This document shows, in pieces, positions 30,901 to 39,945 of a stretch of DNA of 64,000 nucleotides. How positions within the stretch are numbered: position 1 is the stretch's first letter; the number at the start of each line of letters is the position of its first letter. The position numbers and the translations under genes are program-made. Below the pieces are notes generated by a model. That model was not told the DNA's origin and did no database searches. It saw only the letters and a list, made by a program, of their open reading frames with translations. Origin of the DNA: Massilia rhizosphaerae (GTDB taxonomy: Bacteria; Pseudomonadota; Gammaproteobacteria; Burkholderiales; Burkholderiaceae_D); the NCBI RefSeq assembly GCF_016093545.1, contig NZ_JADKYX010000003.1:248001-312000 (forward strand), read 5' to 3'.

Positions 30901-32139
30901 ATGGCCGTCAATTCCCCCCTGCCCGTCGCCGCCGACCTGAAACCCGTCGCCGGCATCGAACTCGGTTACGCCGAAGCCGGCATCAAGAAGCCGAACCGCA
31001 AGGATGTGCTGGTGATGAAGCTCGCCGAAGGTGCGACCGTCGCCGGCGTGTTCACCAAGAACCGCTTCTGCGCGGCGCCGGTCCAGGTGAGCAAGGCGAA
31101 TCTCGAATCGGTGAAGGCCGGCGGCAAGCCGATCCGCGCGCTGGTGGTCAACACGGGCAATGCGAATGCCGGCACCGGCGAGCCGGGCCTGCAGAATGCG
31201 CAGGCGACGTGCGCCGAAGTGGCGCGCCTGCTGGGCCTCGATGCGCAGCAGGTGCTGCCGTTTTCCACGGGCGTGATCCTGGAACCGCTGCCGGTGCAGA
31301 AGATCGTCGCGGGCCTGCCGGCCGCCGTCGCGAACCTCAAGACCGACAACTGGTTCAACGCGGCCGAAGCCATCATGACGACGGACACCCAGCCGAAGGC
31401 GGCATCCGTCACGACGACGATCGAGGGCCACACCGTCACGCTGACCGGCATCAGCAAGGGTGCCGGCATGATCAAGCCGAACATGGCGACGATGCTGGGC
31501 TATCTCGCCTTCGACGCGAAGGTCGCGCAACCGGTGCTGGACGAACTCGTGAAATACGCGGCCGACCGCTCGTTCAACAGCATCACCATCGACGGCGACA
31601 CGTCGACGAACGATTCCTTCATCCTCGTCGCCACGGGCGCCGGCTCGCTCGTCGTCGATTCGACCGACAGCCCGGCCTACGTCGCGCTGCGCGACGCCGT
31701 CACCGGCATCTCGCGCCACCTGGCGCAGCAGATCATCCGCGACGGCGAAGGCGCCACCAAGTTCATCACGATCACGGTGGAGCAGGGCCGCGACATGGAC
31801 GAGTGCCGCAAGATCGCCTACGCCATCGCCCACTCGCCGCTCGTGAAGACCGCGTTCTTCGCGTCCGACCCGAACCTGGGCCGCATCCTGGCCGCCATCG
31901 GCTACGCTGGCGTGGACGATCTCGACACCGCAAAGCTCGACCTGTACCTGGACGACGTCCTCGTCGCCAAGGCCGGCGGCCGCAATCCGGACTACAAGGA
32001 AGAAGACGGCCAGCGCGTGATGAAGAAGGCCGAGATCCTCGTGCGCGTCGTGCTCGCGCGCGGGCAGGCGGAGGCCACCGTGTGGACCTGCGACCTGTCG
32101 CACGACTACGTCTCGATCAACGCCGACTATCGTTCGTAA
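30901..32139 (+). CDS. argJ: Bifunctional glutamate N-acetyltransferase/ornithine acetyltransferase ArgJ
   Basis: A 412-residue Ntn-like enzyme of arginine synthesis. It recycles the acetyl group from N-acetylornithine to glutamate and in bifunctional forms also uses acetyl-CoA. The self-cleavage site is intact: [11 protein letters not shown], with the nucleophile Thr197 following Ala196. The oxyanion region ([11 protein letters not shown]) and the C-terminal motif ([11 protein letters not shown]) are normal. It is the first gene of argJ-ATPase-mutT. Confidence 0.96.
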   Translation: MAVNSPLPVAADLKPVAGIELGYAEAGIKKPNRKDVLVMKLAEGATVAGVFTKNRFCAAPVQVSKANLESVKAGGKPIRALVVNTGNANAGTGEPGLQNAQATCAEVARLLGLDAQQVLPFSTGVILEPLPVQKIVAGLPAAVANLKTDNWFNAAEAIMTTDTQPKAASVTTTIEGHTVTLTGISKGAGMIKPNMATMLGYLAFDAKVAQPVLDELVKYAADRSFNSITIDGDTSTNDSFILVATGAGSLVVDSTDSPAYVALRDAVTGISRHLAQQIIRDGEGATKFITITVEQGRDMDECRKIAYAIAHSPLVKTAFFASDPNLGRILAAIGYAGVDDLDTAKLDLYLDDVLVAKAGGRNPDYKEEDGQRVMKKAEILVRVVLARGQAEATVWTCDLSHDYVSINADYRS

Positions 32140-32145
32140 CGCCTC

Positions 32146-33057
32146 ATGAATCAACTGGAGAACTTCCTGCACCGCGCCGAGGCGCTGCTGGCGCGCGTGG
32201 AGGCCTTGCTGCCGCCCGCCGCGCCGCGCGATCCGGACTTCCGGCACGGCTATGCCTACCGCTGGCGCAAGCGTCCGGGCGCGGGCAACGTCAAGTACCT
32301 GCAAGCGGTCGCGCACACGGCCAGCATCCGTCTCGACGACCTGCAGCACATCGGCCCGCAGAAGGAACAGATCGAGCAGAACACGCGCCAGTTCGTGACG
32401 AAGCGCCCCGCCAACAACGTGCTGCTGACGGGCGCGCGCGGCACCGGTAAATCGTCGCTGATCAAGGCGTGCCTGAACCAGTTCGCCCACCAGGGCCTGC
32501 GCCTGATCGAGGTGGACAAGGCCGACCTGGCCGACCTGCCGGACATCGTCGACATTGTCGCGGGCTGGCCGGAGCGCTTCGTGATCTTTTGCGACGACCT
32601 CAGTTTCGAAGAGGGCGAGGCCGGCTACAAGGCGCTGAAGGTGGCGCTGGACGGCAGCATCGCGGCGCAGTCGGACAATGTGCTGATCTACGCGACGTCG
32701 AACCGGCGCCACCTGATGCCGGAAAAATTCTCGGACAACGACGGCTACAAGCACGTGGCCGACGACGACCTGCACCCGGCCGAGACCGTCGAGGAAAAGA
32801 TCTCGCTGTCGGAGCGCTTCGGCCTGTGGCTGTCGTTCTATCCGTTCAAGCAGGACGACTACCTGGACATCGTCGGCCACTGGCTGCAAAGCTTCGGCTG
32901 TACGCCGGCACAAATCGCGTCCGCGCGCGGCGATGCCCTGCGCTGGGCGCTGGGCCGCGGCTCGCGTTCGGGCCGCGTGGCGTGGCAGTTCGCCAAGGAC
33001 TACGCGGGCAAGCTGCCGCCGGCACCTGCTCCGGCACAGGAACAGATCGATGTCTGA
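32146..33057 (+). CDS. DUF815-family ATP-binding protein
   Basis: A 303-residue P-loop protein. Walker A is GARGTGKSS (96-104), and FVIFCDDLSFE is the Walker B region. It then has a sensor segment (IYATSNRRHL) and a Lys/Arg-rich lid. DUF815 ATPases are AAA+-like and of unknown function; here it lies between argJ and mutT, an arrangement shared across Burkholderiales. It starts six bases after argJ and overlaps mutT by eight bases. Confidence 0.88.
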   Translation: MNQLENFLHRAEALLARVEALLPPAAPRDPDFRHGYAYRWRKRPGAGNVKYLQAVAHTASIRLDDLQHIGPQKEQIEQNTRQFVTKRPANNVLLTGARGTGKSSLIKACLNQFAHQGLRLIEVDKADLADLPDIVDIVAGWPERFVIFCDDLSFEEGEAGYKALKVALDGSIAAQSDNVLIYATSNRRHLMPEKFSDNDGYKHVADDDLHPAETVEEKISLSERFGLWLSFYPFKQDDYLDIVGHWLQSFGCTPAQIASARGDALRWALGRGSRSGRVAWQFAKDYAGKLPPAPAPAQEQIDV

Positions 33058-33463
33058 GGCTTCGAAAAAACCGGTGGACGTTGCCGTGGGTGTGCTGATG
33101 CGCCCGAACGGCGACGTGCTGCTCGGCCAGCGGCCCGACGGCAAGCCGTACGCCGGCTATTGGGAATTCCCGGGTGGGAAGGTCGAGCCCGGGGAAGACA
33201 TCTTCCACGCGCTGCAGCGCGAATTCGTCGAAGAACTGGGCGTGAAGGTGCTCTCGGCCGAACCGTGGTGCTGTGTCGAACACGTGTACGAACATGCGCA
33301 CGTGCGGCTGTACTTCTACATCAGCCGCGAGTGGGAAGGCGAGCCGCAAAGCCTGGAAGGGCAAGCGTTCGCGTGGCAGGGCGCATATGCCGTCAGTCCG
33401 CTGCTGCCGGCGACGATTCCTTTGCTGGCGTGGCTGGACCAGGTGCGGTACGCGGGTAAGTGA
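33050..33463 (+). CDS. mutT: Nudix hydrolase, MutT type
   Basis: A 137-residue hydrolase that removes 8-oxo-dGTP from the nucleotide pool in MutT-type members. The Nudix box spans 43-65, ending in REFVEELGV, with the three catalytic glutamates present. The substrate-recognition WEFPGGKVEPGE segment is typical of MutT. The ATG at 33050 has AGGA upstream and overlaps the ATPase gene. It is the last GC-rich gene before the low-GC island. Confidence 0.9.
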   Translation: MSEASKKPVDVAVGVLMRPNGDVLLGQRPDGKPYAGYWEFPGGKVEPGEDIFHALQREFVEELGVKVLSAEPWCCVEHVYEHAHVRLYFYISREWEGEPQSLEGQAFAWQGAYAVSPLLPATIPLLAWLDQVRYAGK

Positions 33464-33539
33464 TCTTCGCAGTTGATCAAGCTGGATGCGTAAGTCCATG
33501 TCCGACGGGGTGAGGAATCGTGTAGGCACCTTTGTAAAA

Positions 33540-33592
33540 GTACAGTTTTAAGTGTACAGTCAAAGCGTATAGTGACCATGGCCGTGTATAAT
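33540..33592 (+). promoter_or_regulatory. Promoter of the low-GC island with a GTACA/TGTAC inverted repeat
   Basis: A perfect TATAAT (33587-33592) lies 49 bases before the small gene at 33641. No clear -35 is seen at 17 bases, so an activator may be needed. GTACA (33540-33544) and TGTAC (33553-33557) form an inverted repeat just upstream. TACAGT is also directly repeated there (33541 and 33554). Confidence 0.4.
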
Positions 33593-33640
33593 GTTGGATC
33601 GTTGCTGTAAACGTATCTGCTGAGTTCTTGAGGAGGCGAG

Positions 33641-33853
33641 ATGAGCACGAAAAAAGCTTTTTCTCGTGGTGATGTGGCGGCTATTACTACGCGAATGTCG
33701 CACAAACCTACTTATGGTGTTGCCTCTACTACTTTATCGCATGCGCCGGCCTCTCCGGTGGCTGCAAAAGTCATGCGTGAAGTAGGAGTGTCTCGCGAAA
33801 AGATGTCAAAAGCCTACAGTTTTGCAAAAACTGCCATTATTGCAAAAAAGTAA
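33641..33853 (+). CDS. Small hypothetical protein (70 aa) of the low-GC island
   Basis: A 70-residue basic protein, not recognised. It has a very strong ribosome site (GAGGAGGCGAG before the ATG). There is no signal peptide or membrane segment. The C-terminal half (SPVAAKVMREVGVSREKMSKAY) is likely helical, with many Lys and Ser. Codon use has many A/T third positions, unlike its neighbours. It is followed 11 bases later by a membrane protein gene in the same direction, so the two probably form an operon. It interrupts the usual mutT-yacG neighbourhood, which suggests horizontal gain. Confidence 0.6.
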   Translation: MSTKKAFSRGDVAAITTRMSHKPTYGVASTTLSHAPASPVAAKVMREVGVSREKMSKAYSFAKTAIIAKK

Positions 33854-33864
33854 CATTCTGAGCA

Positions 33865-34443
33865 GTGGCATATAATACCATCTACGAGAAATTAACCGCG
33901 AATCCGGACGATCTAATAGGCGCGTTCGCTTATATTATTTATAAGCAGCAGAAGGTTGATTTCTATAAGTCGTTTGCAGGACGCACTCCCACGCCTGACG
34001 AAGTTAAGAATTTCCACGCAATCGCGTCACTCGATACCTCGATAGCAGCTTATCGCGCGCAAGGTGAGGCTATGGCTCAGGCTTTTCTCAATGCCAGTCT
34101 TGACGAATTGGTGGAGCGCACAGAGGCGGATACCCGTCAAGACACCCTCTATAAGCATATCGAAACCGTTAGCTCTGGATTGGCTGCGAAGCTTGGTGTT
34201 ATCAATGACTCACTACAAGCGAAACGGACCGTTGGGGGCTGGGCTCGCGACGTAGGGGGTAATCTTCTCGTCAATTTAGTCACGATTTTTGTTATTGGCG
34301 CCTTTGTGCTCGGCTATAAGTTTATGGGTGAACTCCAGCAAAACGCCGAGCAAAAAGCAGGGCTGAATTCAACCACTGCTGCTCCAGCCAACGTAGGAGG
34401 CGCTGCAAAGCCTGCGGAAACTGTACCCCCACCAAAGTCGTAG
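33865..34443 (+). CDS. Hypothetical single-pass membrane protein (192 aa) of the low-GC island
   Basis: A 192-residue protein, not recognised. The N-terminal part (about 1-45) has an amphipathic, aromatic segment (LIGAFAYIIYKQQKVDFY). Residues 45-120 are helical and acidic, and one membrane helix lies at about 134-152 (VNLVTIFVIGAFVLGYKF). It is followed by a Pro/Ala-rich tail. The predicted form is a cytoplasmic helical domain with a C-terminal anchor. The start is a GTG with a weak ribosome site, 11 bases after the 70-aa gene. Low GC and unusual codons point to transfer. Pairing with a small basic protein resembles many two-gene stress or defence modules, but there is no motif to prove it. 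Confidence 0.65.
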   Translation: MAYNTIYEKLTANPDDLIGAFAYIIYKQQKVDFYKSFAGRTPTPDEVKNFHAIASLDTSIAAYRAQGEAMAQAFLNASLDELVERTEADTRQDTLYKHIETVSSGLAAKLGVINDSLQAKRTVGGWARDVGGNLLVNLVTIFVIGAFVLGYKFMGELQQNAEQKAGLNSTTAAPANVGGAAKPAETVPPPKS

Positions 34444-34525
34444 CAGTGTCTCTTGCCGTAGCGTTGAAATACGTCGCCTGAAACAGTGCTGTAGAAGCGA
34501 ATCGCGGTAGCTAGCTCGATCGTTC

Positions 34526-34906
34526 TCACGTATGCAGCAATCTGCCGCCCGCGAACGACCAGTTTTCCCAGGTCGTTTCCTTGAAGACGACCATCACGTT
34601 TTCCGGATCGAAGCCGTCCGCGCGCAGGCGGTTCATCAGCTCGCCCAGCAACTTCTTCTTGACCTTCACGCTGCGTCCGACGGACCAGACGATCTCGATC
34701 AGCGCGAAGTCGTCCGTGCGCGTCGTCTGGACGTCGGGGTAGTGGGTGTCGTAGCGGAAGTCCGCGGCGTCGAGTTCCAGCACGCGCTGGAACCGGTCGG
34801 TGTCGGGCACGCCGGTCGCGCCGAGCGCGGCGTGGACGGCGGCGAAGACCTTGTCCTTGAACTCGGCGCTTTTCGGCTTGCGGACGGTGAGCGTGACGAA
34901 CGGCAT
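34526..34906 (-). CDS. Tautomerase-family protein
   Basis: A 126-residue protein beginning Met-Pro-Phe, the N-terminal proline that is the catalytic base of 4-oxalocrotonate-type tautomerases. It is longer than the 60-residue classical enzyme, as in two-unit (MIF or DUF1904-like) forms. The final part VMVVFKETTWENWSFAGG matches the tautomerase end motif (KETxxxxW). The substrate is unknown. A GAGGAAG ribosome site precedes the ATG. It lies 18 bases after yacG in the same direction. Confidence 0.75.
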   Translation of the reverse strand: MPFVTLTVRKPKSAEFKDKVFAAVHAALGATGVPDTDRFQRVLELDAADFRYDTHYPDVQTTRTDDFALIEIVWSVGRSVKVKKKLLGELMNRLRADGFDPENVMVVFKETTWENWSFAGGRLLHT

Positions 34907-34924
34907 GCGGCTTCCTCGCTGAGC

Positions 34925-35107
34925 TTATTCCTTCGAGACGGAATCGTCGTCGGCGTCGCCCGGCGGCGCGCCGGGAATCGTGTACTTTTCTTCGGCCCAG
35001 GCGCCCAGGTCGATTTGCTTGCAGCGTTCGGAACAGAACGGACGGAATTTATTCGCTTCCGTCCATTCGACCTTCTTGCCGCAGGTGGGGCAGGCTACGA
35101 CGGTCAT
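34925..35107 (-). CDS. yacG: DNA gyrase inhibitor / zinc protein YacG
   Basis: A 60-residue zinc protein with Cys6, Cys9, Cys25 and Cys29 (CPTCG and CSERCK), followed by [13 protein letters not shown], the standard YacG signature, and an acidic tail. E. coli YacG binds the GyrB C-terminal domain and inhibits gyrase. It sits after zapD and coaE as in E. coli and Burkholderiales. Confidence 0.95.
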   Translation of the reverse strand: MTVVACPTCGKKVEWTEANKFRPFCSERCKQIDLGAWAEEKYTIPGAPPGDADDDSVSKE

Positions 35108-35120
35108 GGTGTTTCCAACA

Positions 35121-35876
35121 TCAGAAATTGCACAGTGTGAGCTCGAACGGGACGTCTTCTTCCAGCGGCTTCGGTTTCAAGTCGCCGCCCTGGGTCGTGA
35201 AGCGCACCCACAGCATGTATTTGTTGGCGGAGATCTCGGGGATCGCGCCGAGGGATTCGTCCAGCGACAGGCGCAGCATCTGGTAGACCTTACCTTGCAG
35301 CATCTGCTGGTAGCTGCCGGACGTGGCGATCATCTTGACGGGGCCGCCGGAATCGCGCAGCAGGCGCAGCACGAGGGCCAGCGCGTCGAACAGGGGCGCC
35401 AGCGGGGCGAACCAGGCCACGATGTCGGCGTGGCGCTGCCCGGCCGGGCGCCGCTGCCACGCGTAGTAGGACGGCAGGTCGAATTCGCAGGCGCCGCCGG
35501 GGATGATCGTGCGGCCGCGGATGCTCATCAGCCATTCGTTGTCGCGCACGTTCTGGCCCGTCTTGCCCTGGGCGTTGACGAGGGCGTTGCTGACGGTGTC
35601 GAGCTCGGCCAGCACGGCGTCGAGCATGTCCTTGGCGACGGCCGGATTGCTGCGGTAGCCCAGCAGACTCTGCTTCTGGCGTTCCAGCTCCTGCAGGAGG
35701 TCGGACTTGAGGTCCGCGCGGCCCGCTACTTCCAGCATGTCGAAGATCGTCGCGAGCGCGACATGGTGCTGCAGAGGATGTTCCTGAACTACAAAGAATT
35801 TGAACTTCTCGTACAGGTCCTCCAGCCGCAACAACGTGCGTATGCGCTCGTTGAACGGGTATTCGTAGACGATCAA
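35121..35876 (-). CDS. zapD: Cell division protein ZapD
   Basis: A 251-residue FtsZ-bundling protein. The N-terminal [20 protein letters not shown] is the family signature, and the C-terminal part ([21 protein letters not shown]) is also typical. The start was placed at a TTG (35876), preceded by GAGGA, because it gives the family N-terminus; the longer open frame up to 35906 also begins with TTG but has no ribosome site. It links the coaE-yacG region to the FtsZ encoded in the same window. Confidence 0.93.
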   Translation of the reverse strand: MIVYEYPFNERIRTLLRLEDLYEKFKFFVVQEHPLQHHVALATIFDMLEVAGRADLKSDLLQELERQKQSLLGYRSNPAVAKDMLDAVLAELDTVSNALVNAQGKTGQNVRDNEWLMSIRGRTIIPGGACEFDLPSYYAWQRRPAGQRHADIVAWFAPLAPLFDALALVLRLLRDSGGPVKMIATSGSYQQMLQGKVYQMLRLSLDESLGAIPEISANKYMLWVRFTTQGGDLKPKPLEEDVPFELTLCNF

Positions 35877-35936
35877 AATGACATCCTCAAGAATGTAGGC
35901 TGGCAACCACGTGATTCTGAACCATGATGCACAAAA

Positions 35937-36608
35937 TTACAAACGCTTGCTTGTCTGCTCTGCCAATCTTGCCGCTTCGTCAAGATAAAAGCGGTGCAGG
36001 CGCTCCACTTGGGGCAGCAGGGCGTCGATGCCGGCGTCGTTGAGGATGACATCATCCGCTTCTTCCAGCCGGCGTGCACGCGAGACCTGGGCCGCCATGA
36101 TGGCGCGGACCTGTTCTTCCGCCAGGCCATTGCGTGCCATCACGCGCGCCACCTGGGTGGCTTCCGGACAGTCGATCGCGAGCACGCGCGCCACGCGCTC
36201 GCGCCACGTGCCCGATTCGATCAGGAGGGGGACGGCGAAGATCGTGTACGGACCGCCGGCCAGCAGCGCGGCGGCGGCCGTCGCCTCGCGGATGCGGGGG
36301 TGCAGGATGGCTTCCAGGCGGGCGCGGGCGTGCGGGTCGGAGAAGACGAGGGCGCGCATCCTGGCGCGGTCGAGGGCGCCGTCGGGCGTGGCGTAATCGG
36401 GGCCGAAGGCGTCGATCAGCGCGGGCATCGCGGCGCCGTGCGGGGCCGTCAGGCCGTGGGCGATCCGGTCGGTGTCGACGACGGCGGCGCCGCGCGCGGC
36501 GAAGAGGTCGGCCACGGTCGTCTTGCCGCAGCCGATGCCGCCGGTGAGGCCCACCGCATACCGGGGCGGCGGGTGCGATGCTGAAACGGTCGGGCCGGTT
36601 GTCTCCAT
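35937..36608 (-). CDS. coaE: Dephospho-CoA kinase CoaE
   Basis: A 223-residue P-loop kinase that performs the last step of coenzyme A synthesis. Walker A is GGIGCGKT (23-30), followed by the DTDRIAH motif and the HPRIRE lid segment. The N-terminus is about 15 residues longer than in E. coli. A GAGGATCGC ribosome site precedes the ATG. It lies between pilD and zapD, as in related genomes. Confidence 0.95.
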   Translation of the reverse strand: METTGPTVSASHPPPRYAVGLTGGIGCGKTTVADLFAARGAAVVDTDRIAHGLTAPHGAAMPALIDAFGPDYATPDGALDRARMRALVFSDPHARARLEAILHPRIREATAAAALLAGGPYTIFAVPLLIESGTWRERVARVLAIDCPEATQVARVMARNGLAEEQVRAIMAAQVSRARRLEEADDVILNDAGIDALLPQVERLHRFYLDEAARLAEQTSKRL

Positions 36609-36633
36609 GCGATCCTCGGGCCCGGCCGCGAGG

Positions 36634-37503
36634 CTAGACCAAGAAACCCTGCGCGTAGCGGGTGAGTGGTGTTCCGTACAAGAGTGCGATCATACCAGCC
36701 GCCGCGAGATAGGGGCCGAACGGGATCGGATTATTGCGGTCGCGCTTGGCGAACACGATCAGGCCGATGCCGACGACGGCGCCGACGGCGGACGACAGGA
36801 TGATGATGGTCGGCAGCATCGTCCAGCCCATCCATGCGCCCAGGGCGGCGAGCAGCTTGAAGTCGCCGTAGCCCATGCCTTCCTTGCCGGTGGCGAGCTT
36901 GAACAGCCAGTACACGGCCCACAGCGACACATAGCCGGCCATCGCGCCGATGACGGCGTCGCGCAGGGGCACGATGGTCCCGTTCAGGTTGACGAGCAGG
37001 CCCAGCCACAAGAGCGGGTACGTCAGGTCGTCGGGCAGCGTCTTCGTGTCGTAGTCGATCAAGGTCATCGAGATCAGGAAGTACGCGAACGCGAGGCTCG
37101 CCAGGCCCAGCCAGCCGCTGCCGAAATGCCAGACCAGCACGGCCGACAGCAGGCCCGTGACGGCCTCCACGATCGGGTAACGGGGCGAGATCGGGGCCTT
37201 GCAGGCGCTGCACTTGCCACGCAAGAAGAGCCAGCTGACGACGGGGACGTTTTCCAGCGCCGTGATGCCGTGGCCGCAATGCGGGCAGGCGGAGCGGGGA
37301 ACCATCAGGTTGAAGCGGTCCTGGTGCGGCAATTCCTTGCCGGCTTCGTGCGCGATGTAGTTGTCGAGCTCGCGCTGCGCCATCACGGGCAGGCGGTACA
37401 CGACCACGTTCAGGAAGCTGCCGATCAACAGGCCGAACAGGGCTGCGGCGAGAGTCGCGGCGAGGGTCGCCGGGGCGGCGAAGAGCAGGGTTTCCGGTGG
37501 CAT
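36634..37503 (-). CDS. pilD: Prepilin peptidase / N-methyltransferase PilD
   Basis: A 289-residue inner membrane aspartic protease that cuts and N-methylates type IV prepilins. The methylase loop has two zinc-binding pairs, Cys73/Cys76 and Cys98/Cys101. Catalytic aspartates are Asp150 (in TLIDYDTKTLPDD) and Asp214 in GYGD. Length is normal. In relatives pilD follows pilC directly; here about 6.9 kb of other genes lie between them. Confidence 0.96.
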   Translation of the reverse strand: MPPETLLFAAPATLAATLAAALFGLLIGSFLNVVVYRLPVMAQRELDNYIAHEAGKELPHQDRFNLMVPRSACPHCGHGITALENVPVVSWLFLRGKCSACKAPISPRYPIVEAVTGLLSAVLVWHFGSGWLGLASLAFAYFLISMTLIDYDTKTLPDDLTYPLLWLGLLVNLNGTIVPLRDAVIGAMAGYVSLWAVYWLFKLATGKEGMGYGDFKLLAALGAWMGWTMLPTIIILSSAVGAVVGIGLIVFAKRDRNNPIPFGPYLAAAGMIALLYGTPLTRYAQGFLV

Positions 37504-37593
37504 GGCGCTCCGATGGTTGGCTGATTCCGTGAATCAACTATTCTAGGGGTTTTCCCGTGCTTTGGGCAGCGTCTTGACGCGTGCCCGCCACGT

Positions 37594-39807
37594 TCAGGCC
37601 GCCTCCGGCTGCGCGATCAGGTCGAACAGGCGCTCCAGCGGCACGGGCCGGCCCGGCAGCCAGCCCTGCACGAGGGGACAACCGAACTGGCGCAGGTAAC
37701 CCAGCTGGGCGTCCGTCTCCACGCCTTCCGCGACCACCGTCAGCTTCATGTGCCGGCCCAGGTCGAGGATCGAGCGCACGATGGCGCAGTCGTTCCGGTC
37801 GTACGGCACGCCGGCCATGAACAGGCGGTCGATCTTGAGCGAGCCGATCGGCAGGTTCTTCAGCAGCGACAGCGACGAATAGCCCATGCCGAAGTCGTCC
37901 AGGCCGATGCCGAAGCCGCGCCGGCGCAGTTCGCGCATGATGGCGATCGACTTGTCGGCGTGCTTCATCACGACGCCTTCCGTCAGCTCGAGGCAGATGC
38001 GGCGCGGGTCGGCGCCGGCCGCCGCGGCCATGGCCGCGAGGCGGTCCGGCAGTTCGGCGTCGATGAATTCCGGCGCGGCCATGTTGACGTGCACGCGCAC
38101 GCCGGCCAGCCCGGCCGCGCTCAGGCGGGCGACGTCGCGGCAGGCCTGGCGCACGACCCAGCGGCCGATGTCGACGATCAGGCGGCTCTGTTCCGCCAGC
38201 GGAATGAACACGTTCGGCGGCACGATCTCGCCGTTCGGCCGGCGCCAGCGGATCAGCGCTTCGACGGCGTCGATCTCCATGTCCGTGCTGGTGCGGATCG
38301 GCTGGTATTCGAGGAAGAATTCGCCGCGCCGGATCGCGCAGTGCAGGTCGGTCAGCAGGCCGATGCGGTGGCCCGCGTCGGCCGGCGCGCCGTCGCCGCA
38401 GAAGCGGCTGACAAGGTTGCGGCCATTCCGCTTGCTGGCGTACATGGCGGCATCGGCCGCGTGCAGGAGTTCGCGCGTGCTGCGGCCGTGGTCCGGATAC
38501 GTGCTGATGCCGATGCTCGCCGACACCGCGAGCCGGTGCTCGCCGTAGACGAAGCGGCGGCGCGCCGCGTCCAGCACGGCCTCGGCCACGCGTTCCAGTT
38601 CGAGCGGCGTGGTGCCCGGCACGGACAGCAGCGCGAATTCGTCGCCGCCCAGGCGGCCGATACGCCAGCCGGGCGGCGCCAGCGCGCGCAGGCGCTGCGC
38701 GAACTCGGTCAGGACGACGTTGCCGGCATCGTGGCCGAACGCGTCGTTGATGGGCTTGAACTGGTCGAGGTCGACGAACAGCACGCCGAACGTCTGCCCG
38801 GGGCGCGCGTCGCGGCACTGGCGGTCGAGCTGGTCGTAGAAATGGGCGCGGTTGGCCAGGCCCGTCATCTCGTCGGTGTGGGCGCGCACGCGGATGCGCT
38901 CCTGCTGGCGCATGCGTTCGACGGCTTGGGCGATCATCGCGGCGATCGACTTGGCGAGGCCCGGCAACTGGGCATCGGGCTGGCGCTGCTGGACGCTGAA
39001 GAATTCGAGCACGCCGGGCCGCATCAGGCACGCGTCCGACGCGAGGAAGGTCACCGGGAAAAAATAGGCGGACTGCAGGCCGCACGCGCGTGCCGCCTCC
39101 GCCCGCAACAGGGCGGCCGTGCCGCTCGCATCCTCGATCCAGTGCGCGTCGCCGCTGGCCCAGACGGTGCCGATCATGCCCTCGCCGGGCGCCATCGCCA
39201 GGCGCGCGCTGGCCTCGCGGAACGGCGCCAGCGCCTGGTTCGGAGCCTGCCACGCATAGCGGCAGCGCAGCGCGGGGCGCGCGCCGGCGCGCTCGTCGAG
39301 CGACCAGTACGCGCCCCATTCCCAGCCCAGTTCCTCGCAGACGAGTTGCAGGATGCCGGTCACGGCGTCGTCGATGCTGTCGGTGCCGACGAGGTATTGC
39401 GTGAGCGCGAAGTTGAAGCGCTCGCGCGCGGCGGCCTGCTTCGCGGCGGTGACGTCGACGAGGATGCCGGCGGCGACGGCGCCGTCCGCCGTGTCGACCT
39501 GCTGCAGGCGCAGCCAGCGCAGGCCCCGTCCGCCCGTGCGCACGCGGAATTCGCACTCGGCGCCGGTGCCGCCGGTCGCGACGCGGCCGAGGGCGGCGCG
39601 CACGACGGCGCGGTCTTCCGGCTCGACCCGCGCGAGGCAGGCGTCGGGATCGGCATGCCGGCCGGTGCCGAAAAAGGATGCGGCGACGGCCGACAGCGCG
39701 ATGCCGCCGCCGGCGCGGTCGAACCACCAGCGGCCGAGTCCGGCAACGAGGTCACCCGGGTCGGCGAGGTTGGGAAGGAGGGAAATGTCGATGTTCTGTA
39801 TGGTCAT
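37594..39807 (-). CDS. PAS-GAF-GGDEF-EAL cyclic di-GMP signalling protein
   Basis: A 737-residue soluble protein. The order is a PAS-like domain (about 1-120), a GAF-like domain (about 135-290), GGDEF (motif intact at 387-391, so possibly an active cyclase) and EAL (EAL at 516-518, with LDDFGMGYSSLS and AEGVET, so possibly an active phosphodiesterase). No membrane helix is present, so the input is probably a cytoplasmic ligand or redox state. The ATG at 39807 was chosen over codons up to 39903, which are rich in Ser and Pro and not PAS-like. It lies among genes inserted between pilD and pilC, so effects on pili are plausible. Confidence 0.9.
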   Translation of the reverse strand: MTIQNIDISLLPNLADPGDLVAGLGRWWFDRAGGGIALSAVAASFFGTGRHADPDACLARVEPEDRAVVRAALGRVATGGTGAECEFRVRTGGRGLRWLRLQQVDTADGAVAAGILVDVTAAKQAAARERFNFALTQYLVGTDSIDDAVTGILQLVCEELGWEWGAYWSLDERAGARPALRCRYAWQAPNQALAPFREASARLAMAPGEGMIGTVWASGDAHWIEDASGTAALLRAEAARACGLQSAYFFPVTFLASDACLMRPGVLEFFSVQQRQPDAQLPGLAKSIAAMIAQAVERMRQQERIRVRAHTDEMTGLANRAHFYDQLDRQCRDARPGQTFGVLFVDLDQFKPINDAFGHDAGNVVLTEFAQRLRALAPPGWRIGRLGGDEFALLSVPGTTPLELERVAEAVLDAARRRFVYGEHRLAVSASIGISTYPDHGRSTRELLHAADAAMYASKRNGRNLVSRFCGDGAPADAGHRIGLLTDLHCAIRRGEFFLEYQPIRTSTDMEIDAVEALIRWRRPNGEIVPPNVFIPLAEQSRLIVDIGRWVVRQACRDVARLSAAGLAGVRVHVNMAAPEFIDAELPDRLAAMAAAAGADPRRICLELTEGVVMKHADKSIAIMRELRRRGFGIGLDDFGMGYSSLSLLKNLPIGSLKIDRLFMAGVPYDRNDCAIVRSILDLGRHMKLTVVAEGVETDAQLGYLRQFGCPLVQGWLPGRPVPLERLFDLIAQPEAA

Positions 39808-39945
39808 GAAAGCCGCGAGCGATGAGATCGATGGACATGCACCAGAACCGGACGGGCCGGTCCGGTTTGCACCGAAACGGACGCCGGACGGCCTGGTCGC
39901 CATCTTGGTGTTGGTCTATCCGTCCAGATGCAAGTTGCATGCCGG

